In this document: in pieces, positions 4,972 through 9,563 of the stretch
Layout: every line of letters starts with the position of its first letter
How positions within the stretch are numbered: the first letter of the stretch is position 1
From: an uncultured Porphyromonadaceae bacterium
GTDB taxonomy: Bacteria > Bacteroidota > Bacteroidia > Bacteroidales > Muribaculaceae
DNA: 9,563 nt
Direction of reading: 5' to 3'
Assembly (NCBI GenBank): GCA_900555165.1
Contig: USKE01000061.1
Location: 1 to 9,563, forward strand
Program-made: the position numbers and the translations under genes
Notes under the pieces: generated by a model
Database searches by the model: none
What the model was told of the DNA's origin: nothing
Seen by the model: the letters and a program-made list of their open reading frames with translations, nothing else

Positions 4972-7869
4972 ATGAAGAAATACATAAGTCACATAAGCCA
5001 CATCCGTCACATAAGATACATGCGCCACATCGTGTGCATGATGGTGGCGGCGCTGTGCCTGTCAGGCGCCCGCGCCGAGGTCACCACCATGCTGCACAGG
5101 GGGCACCCGGTCGACGGCTACGCCATCAGCTATGACGAAAGCTACATCTTCACCAGGGGCGATGCCGAAATATGCGTCTGGGATCTGCGCAACCGCATGC
5201 TTATAACGACACTGCCGGTAAAGACCTCGCGCATAGAGGCCCATCCTACCGACCCGCACCTGATTTATGTGAAACTCAAGGATGTGGGGATGTCGTCATC
5301 GATGTCAGACGCCGACTATGCCATCATCGACTGGACCGACGGCTCGACCGTCGGTTATGTGAGCGCGAGGCGCGTACCTTCAGTCAGTGCCAAACCGGAC
5401 CTGACGGTGTGCACATACAACGACGACATGCTGGTGCTCGTGCCGATGACCATGAACGCGAAGGTAGCCGGCTACATCGGCGGCCTGAACGCCGACATCG
5501 GCTCGGCGCGCACCAACCACAACGACAGCCTGCTGCTCACCTCGGGCCTGTTCCCCCAGGTCTGGGACCTGAGGCACGCCACACTGGCCTGCAATGTTCC
5601 GTATTACCGCTATCTGCGCCCGGAAGGCAAAGGCTCGTTTGCCGAACTGCGGCGTATCCCCTACGCCCGGGGGCAGAGGCCGTCGACGGCCACATTCTGC
5701 GAGGCGTATTTCATGCCCGGATCAGACGACATCATCCTCGGCGGCGTGCGCGACACAGTGACGGTGTGGCGCCCCGGCGGGGGGATGCATGCCGAACTTA
5801 TCAACAGGATTCCTGTGGGCACGGGGCCGTCACCATCGCTGTCGGTAAGAGGCGACACCATCATCGCCGCCACGAAACATGGCATTTTCCGCTCGGTGGG
5901 GGGCGCGCCGTTCCACGAACTTGAGGCGTTCCGCCTCGCCTCGGGACGTGACGAATTCAACACCGTGTCGCGTCCTTACGGCGCCGGACGGTTCCTGGCC
6001 GGGAGCAGTGACGGCCGCAAGGGGATGGCGTCGGTAATCGAGGGGGCGCTCGGCTCAGACACTCCCCTACGCGTGGCCGACAAGGCCTACGGCTGGGTGC
6101 AGGACATAAAGCTCTCGCCTCGTGCCGACTATGCCGCCGTAACCTACGGCAACCGGGGCATAGCCCGGCTCGACCTCACGGGCGACACTTTGCGCTACGG
6201 CCCCGCGCTCGAGACCGACTGGCTCGACGGCGAGAAGATAACCCGGTGCGAGGTTCTGCCCGACGGCACCGTTGTCGGGGGCACCACCTTAGGCGCCCTC
6301 AGTTTCTGGAAGAAAGGTGCCACGCGCAGTTTCATGCAGAATCGCGTTCACCACGCCTCGATCAACAGCATAACCCTCTCGAATGACTCAACACGCATGT
6401 TCACCGCCGACCGTGCCGGACAGATAACCATCTGGGATACCGCCACGCTCAAGCCGGTGGTGTATCTCTATCAGGTTCTGGGACTCGATGAGCCTGGATA
6501 TGTGCTCCTCACCCCCGACCATTATTACAAGGCCACACCCAACGCCCGCGAGTTCATGAACTTCGTGAAAGACGGGCACCCCTACGCTTTCGAGCAGTTC
6601 GACCTGCGCAACAACCGTCCCGACATAGTGCTGAGCCGTCTCGGCGGCGACCCGGCCGAGATTGACCTTCTGCACCGCGCCTGGCAGAAACGTCTGCGCC
6701 GCGCCGGAATCAAGGAAGAGAGCCTTTCCACCGACTACCACGTGCCCGAGGCCACGGTGACCAACCGCGACCGCATCCCGGCTGTCACCGCCGACAGTGT
6801 CGTCACAATCGAGGCCACGTTCAGCGACGCGAAATATGACCTCGGCGAACTATCGGTCACGCTCAACGGCGTGCCGGTGCTTGACCCGACCCACAGGCAC
6901 GTAAGCGGACGCAGGCACAGCATGACGCTCCCCCTTGAGCTTGCCACCGGAAACAACAGCATAGTGGTGTCGTGTACCAACAGCCGCGGTGCCGGCTCGC
7001 TGCGCGAGACCGTAAACGTCACCTGCACGCCGCGCGCTCCCCGTCAGCCCGACCTGTATGTGGTGGCCGTGGGCGTGGGCGGGTATGCCGACGCGCGCTA
7101 CAACCTCGACTATGCAGCGAAAGACGCCGCCGACTTCGCGGCGATGATGCAGGGCGCGCCCGCACGCCGTTTCGGCGCCGTGCACCCGCTGGTGCTTACC
7201 GACAGCGGTTTCTCGGCCGCGAGTCTCGACAGCATCCGGCAATTCCTGTCCGGAGCGCGGCGCGACGATGTGGTCATCATCTTCTATGCCGGGCACGGTG
7301 TGCTTGACGCCAACCTCGACTATTACCTGGCCACGCACGGCATGGACTTCGCCAATCCGGCGCAGGGGGGCATCCCCTACGACGATTTCGTCGGCGTTCT
7401 CGACGGCACGGCGCCGGTGAACCGCTACTGTTTCATCGACGCATGCCACTCGGGTGAACTTGACAAGGATGACTACCTGGCCGTCAACACCGTGGCCATG
7501 CCCGAAGGTGAGGAGCTGGTGTTCCGTGCCGCCGGGCCCGGTGTAGCCGCCAAAGAGGATGTGGAGCGCGTGAACGCCCTGTTAGGCGACATGTTCCTTG
7601 ACCTGCGCTGGGGCGTGGGCGCCACGGTGCTGTCAAGCGCCGGAGGCGCGGAACTGGCGGTAGAGGGTGCCGAGTGGAAAAACGGCCTCTTCACCTACTG
7701 CCTCAAGAAAGGGCTGGAAAACGACAGCGCCGACGCCGACCACAACGGTACCGTGACACTGAAAGAGTGGATCGACTACACATCGCGGCAGGTTACCGAA
7801 CTCTCGGGCGGACGCCAGTCGCCCACCCTGCGCGCCCATAACTATCACAACGACCTGAATATAAAATGA
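4972..7869 (+). CDS. Exported beta-propeller / Ig-like / caspase-family (C14) protein
   Basis: A 965-aa multidomain protein. Residues 1-35 are a signal peptide: a basic stretch made of a three-residue repeat (Ile-Ser/Arg-His), a hydrophobic core and an ARA cleavage site, so the mature protein acts outside the cytoplasm. Residues 36 to about 500 carry WD40-like blade motifs: VWDLR at 69-73, VWDLR at 197-201, TVW at 264-266, SFW at 444-446 and TIWD at 486-489. A linker with LLTPDHYYKATP and FEQFDLRNNRPD leads to an Ig-like beta domain at about 593-687. The caspase/metacaspase domain spans about 693-960 and has the catalytic dyad His775 (YAGHG) and Cys825 (DACHSG), so it should be an active cysteine peptidase. 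Residues 921-932 form a perfect EF-hand loop (D-x-D-x-N-G-x-V-x-x-x-E), suggesting calcium control as in metacaspases. It overlaps the next gene by ATGA. Met17 is an alternative start with its own basic n-region. The substrate is unknown. Confidence 0.94.
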   Translation: MKKYISHISHIRHIRYMRHIVCMMVAALCLSGARAEVTTMLHRGHPVDGYAISYDESYIFTRGDAEICVWDLRNRMLITTLPVKTSRIEAHPTDPHLIYVKLKDVGMSSSMSDADYAIIDWTDGSTVGYVSARRVPSVSAKPDLTVCTYNDDMLVLVPMTMNAKVAGYIGGLNADIGSARTNHNDSLLLTSGLFPQVWDLRHATLACNVPYYRYLRPEGKGSFAELRRIPYARGQRPSTATFCEAYFMPGSDDIILGGVRDTVTVWRPGGGMHAELINRIPVGTGPSPSLSVRGDTIIAATKHGIFRSVGGAPFHELEAFRLASGRDEFNTVSRPYGAGRFLAGSSDGRKGMASVIEGALGSDTPLRVADKAYGWVQDIKLSPRADYAAVTYGNRGIARLDLTGDTLRYGPALETDWLDGEKITRCEVLPDGTVVGGTTLGALSFWKKGATRSFMQNRVHHASINSITLSNDSTRMFTADRAGQITIWDTATLKPVVYLYQVLGLDEPGYVLLTPDHYYKATPNAREFMNFVKDGHPYAFEQFDLRNNRPDIVLSRLGGDPAEIDLLHRAWQKRLRRAGIKEESLSTDYHVPEATVTNRDRIPAVTADSVVTIEATFSDAKYDLGELSVTLNGVPVLDPTHRHVSGRRHSMTLPLELATGNNSIVVSCTNSRGAGSLRETVNVTCTPRAPRQPDLYVVAVGVGGYADARYNLDYAAKDAADFAAMMQGAPARRFGAVHPLVLTDSGFSAASLDSIRQFLSGARRDDVVIIFYAGHGVLDANLDYYLATHGMDFANPAQGGIPYDDFVGVLDGTAPVNRYCFIDACHSGELDKDDYLAVNTVAMPEGEELVFRAAGPGVAAKEDVERVNALLGDMFLDLRWGVGATVLSSAGGAELAVEGAEWKNGLFTYCLKKGLENDSADADHNGTVTLKEWIDYTSRQVTELSGGRQSPTLRAHNYHNDLNIK
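4984..5028 (+). repeat. In-frame 9-bp tandem repeat within the signal peptide
   Basis: Five consecutive 9-bp units of the form ATAAGTCAC / ATAAGCCAC / ATCCGTCAC / ATAAGATAC / ATGCGCCAC. Because 9 is a multiple of three, each unit adds one Ile-Ser-His or Ile/Met-Arg-His/Tyr triplet to residues 5-19 of the caspase protein. The array forms the basic n-region of the signal peptide. Confidence 0.88.
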
Positions 7870-8597
7870 AAAACCTGATTACCACACTCATACTGTTCAT
7901 AGCGTCGGCGCTCGCCGCCGCAGCCGCGGGGCCGACAAAGACCGCCCGGATGACAAAAGCCGACTCACTGCGCCGCGAGATGACAGCGAAGGCTCGCGAA
8001 TTTGCCGCCACCAAAGACCGCGCGGCCCGAAAGCAGATGCTCAAGCATCTCGATGACCTCGACTGGCAGATAAAACTCGACAGGATGCACCGCATCTGGG
8101 AAGAACTTGACACCGCCACGGCCACCGCGCGCGACTACCGCCGCATCGGCGTGACAATGCTTGCCCTCGGCCAGGGAAAGCACGCGCGCTGGTGTTTCTA
8201 CAAGGGAGGGGCACTCGGCGACCCCTGCTGCGTGAACTATATGCTTGTCGACCTGCTAAAGACCGAGCAGGATCCCGCGGCAGCGCTGTTCGTCTTGCAG
8301 AACTATACCGACAACGGCATGACGCCCCCGCTGATGCACAACCTCGCGCTGGCATTAAGCGTCATCGAGACCGACGACCCTGCCGACCAGCAGACGTGCC
8401 GCGACATGGCCCGTACGTTAGGCAATGCATATTTCGAGCTGATGAACGACCCTGTCTACACCTACGGCCCCTACGACAATTCGGAGTACATCGACTACAA
8501 CGGCAGCCTCTCCCTGCAGTTGCTGAACCGGTGCTGGCGCGATCCGTACGACAGCAATTCCGTGGGCCTGGCTCTCCGCAACTTCCTCAATCAGTGA
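7866..8597 (+). CDS. Exported helical-repeat (Sel1/TPR-like) partner of the caspase
   Basis: A 243-aa protein starting at an ATG that overlaps the caspase stop as ATGA, a sign of translational coupling and a shared job. Residues 1-21 are a clean Sec signal peptide (MKNLITTLILFIASALAAAAA) without a lipobox, so it is secreted to the periplasm or beyond. Residues 24-80 form a charged, Lys/Arg-rich long helix or coiled coil. Residues 90-200 are helical with a segment resembling a Sel1/TPR repeat (GGALGDPCCVNYMLVDLL), which usually mediates protein-protein contact. The C-terminus contains several Tyr-rich turns (TYGPYDNSEYIDYNG). I recognise no named family. A role as regulator, adaptor or substrate of the caspase is an inference from coupling and shared location. 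Confidence 0.85.
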   Translation: MKNLITTLILFIASALAAAAAGPTKTARMTKADSLRREMTAKAREFAATKDRAARKQMLKHLDDLDWQIKLDRMHRIWEELDTATATARDYRRIGVTMLALGQGKHARWCFYKGGALGDPCCVNYMLVDLLKTEQDPAAALFVLQNYTDNGMTPPLMHNLALALSVIETDDPADQQTCRDMARTLGNAYFELMNDPVYTYGPYDNSEYIDYNGSLSLQLLNRCWRDPYDSNSVGLALRNFLNQ

Positions 8598-8600
8598 TTT

Positions 8601-8636
8601 CCCATAACACCCATCATTCCCAACACTCCCATCACT
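8601..8636. repeat. C-rich 9-bp tandem repeat between convergent genes
   Basis: Four 9-bp units: CCCATAACA, CCCATCATT, CCCAACACT and CCCATCACT, followed by a degenerate fifth ending at the stop codon of the minus-strand gene (8641-8643). The array occupies almost the whole 43-bp spacer between two convergent genes. All units point the same way, so no hairpin or standard terminator can form from it. Confidence 0.85.
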
Positions 8637-8640
8637 CCCC

Positions 8641-9258
8641 TCACAGCGGCAGCACCACCATCTTGTCGGTGACAAGCGTCTTGGTTCCGGCGGTGCGGTC
8701 AAGATACCACACGCTCAGGGTGACGTCAAACGGCTCAATGGCCTTCCCGTCGATGGTGTAAAGCGAGCGGTCGAACACCAGGGCGTTGCCGTCGCCGACA
8801 AGTTTCTTGTTTATGGTCTCGCCGTTGTAATCATATGTGGCAAAGAAGAAACGGTTGTCGTCGACCGGCAGTTTCGTCTCCACGCGGATAGAGTCGAGCA
8901 GATAATGCGTCTCGCCCAGCGCCACCCCCAACTCAAGGGTGTTGATCAGCTCGCCCCGGCGTGTCGACAGCTGTTTCGACGCCACAAGATACGACGCCAT
9001 GTCGCGCGACTTGCATTCGCGGTATTTCTCGGCCACGACAAGCGACTGTTTTTTTGTGGTGGTGTTGAGCACCTTCATGGCCTGGCGGGGAGCCGTCCAG
9101 CTGATGGGTGCCGTGCCGGCGAAGGTGTCGCCCACACGTAGGGTCTTCCCCCCGACGGTGATGTCGGGCGTGGTCAGATAGAGAATCTTGAAATCGTCGG
9201 CCGCGGCGGCAAACACGGCTACCACACATAAAAGCGCTGACAGCAAGAGGTTTTTCAT
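8641..9258 (-). CDS. Exported protein of unknown function, beta-rich
   Basis: A 205-aa protein with a Sec signal peptide at residues 1-20 (MKNLLLSALLCVVAVFAAAA, cleaved before DDF) and no lipobox. The mature part begins with FKILYLTTPDITVGG, then LRVGDTF and ISWTAPRQAMKVLN, followed by a Lys/Arg-rich stretch near residues 70-100 and a second beta-rich half with LDSIRVETKLPVDDNRFFFATYDYNG broken over several strands. I do not recognise a named family, although I have an unverified memory of similar exported proteins near caspase-family genes in Bacteroidales. Its ATG overlaps the stop of the upstream membrane protein gene as ATGA, so the two are co-translated. It converges on the caspase operon with only 43 bp between the stop codons. 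Confidence 0.85.
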   Translation of the reverse strand: MKNLLLSALLCVVAVFAAAADDFKILYLTTPDITVGGKTLRVGDTFAGTAPISWTAPRQAMKVLNTTTKKQSLVVAEKYRECKSRDMASYLVASKQLSTRRGELINTLELGVALGETHYLLDSIRVETKLPVDDNRFFFATYDYNGETINKKLVGDGNALVFDRSLYTIDGKAIEPFDVTLSVWYLDRTAGTKTLVTDKMVVLPL

Positions 9259-9563
9259 TTCGGTTTATCGGTTGTTTTTAAAGGCTGTTTAATATTTTTT
9301 CCATGCAGGCCGAGGGCTGCCATGCGGCGCCGCACCCTGGCCGATATGTTGTGCTCGATCACGAAGTAGAGCACCGTGAGGTAGAGCGTGGGGAAATACA
9401 GGTCGTACATCACGCCGGTGGCGAGGTAAGCCGCCACGTTCATGACCACCACGACCGTAGAGAAACTCACGAAAGTGGCGGCGAAACGCCAGATGCGCAG
9501 GCGTCCCAGCCCGAAGGGGAGCATACGCGCCGCATCAGACATCATGAACAGCACCACCAGGGC
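9255..9563 (-). CDS. Membrane protein, C-terminal part (partial at window edge)
   Basis: The frame is open to the right edge of the window, so the protein starts outside it; the GTG at 9557 is not a convincing start. The visible 102 residues include a hydrophobic edge (LVVLFMM), a hydrophobic stretch with TFVSFSTVVVVMNVAAYLA, and another with YFPTLYLTVLYFVIE, followed by a basic cytoplasmic-type tail (ARVRRRMAALGLHGKNIKQ). At least two membrane helices are therefore present. The basic tail after the last helix suggests a cytoplasmic C-terminus by the positive-inside rule. I do not recognise the family. It overlaps the downstream exported-protein gene by 4 bp (ATGA), so the two products probably work together. 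Confidence 0.75.
   Translation of the reverse strand, partial: ALVVLFMMSDAARMLPFGLGRLRIWRFAATFVSFSTVVVVMNVAAYLATGVMYDLYFPTLYLTVLYFVIEHNISARVRRRMAALGLHGKNIKQPLKTTDKPK

Noticed and set aside
5172..5924. Open frame of 250 codons in another + strand frame within the caspase gene
   Set aside because: It lies inside the beta-propeller coding region, is Arg/His-rich, and the main frame holds the WD motifs across the same stretch.
4972..7869. The caspase gene as part of a known anti-phage defence system
   Set aside because: Known caspase-type defence proteins work in the cytoplasm beside CARD, gasdermin, NTPase or CRISPR partners. This one has a signal peptide and none of those partners is in the window.

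Overview
The window looks like chromosomal DNA from a GC-rich member of the Bacteroidota, probably order Bacteroidales (a Muribaculaceae-like gut lineage is my guess). The reasons are a match to the Bacteroidales promoter (TTG, 19 bp, TAnnTTTG) upstream of position 4972, start codons without clear Shine-Dalgarno sequences, and Bacteroidales-style proteins: a sirtuin without zinc cysteines, and an exported beta-propeller/caspase protein. I see no tRNA, rRNA, CRISPR array, transposase or phage hallmark gene.

Left edge (1-978): the 3' end of one unrecognised gene and a complete unrecognised gene of 160 codons, both on the + strand. They are followed by a large palindromic array of 9-bp units that very likely acts as a two-way terminator against the converging sirtuin gene.

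Minus-strand block (979-4707): transcription appears to start before an Lrp/AsnC-family regulator and run through a GT4-type glycosyltransferase, an extended-SDR nucleotide-sugar-epimerase-like protein and a small three-helix membrane protein, then after a 69-bp gap a Sir2-type deacylase. The first four genes touch or overlap (1-bp gap, then two overlaps of exactly 20 bp), which suggests one operon for surface glycan synthesis or modification under a feedback-type regulator.

Divergent control region (4708-4971): AT-rich, with a convincing promoter for the rightward operon, a partial promoter inside an inverted repeat for the regulator gene, and two small hairpins.

Rightward operon (4972-8597): a 965-residue exported protein with a WD40-like beta-propeller, an Ig-like domain and a C-terminal caspase/metacaspase domain with His775 and Cys825. 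A perfect EF-hand-type calcium loop lies within the caspase region. It overlaps by 4 bp (ATGA) a second exported protein with a helical, Sel1/TPR-like body. Convergent to them (8641-9563, minus strand) lie another exported protein and the C-terminal part of a membrane protein, again joined by an ATGA overlap. Together these four envelope proteins are the best candidate for an undescribed system: a calcium-gated extracytoplasmic caspase with dedicated partners.

A thread through the window is the 9-bp tandem repeat. Three arrays of different sequence but identical unit length occur: between convergent genes at 845-961, inside the signal-peptide coding region at 4984-5028, and between convergent genes at 8601-8636.
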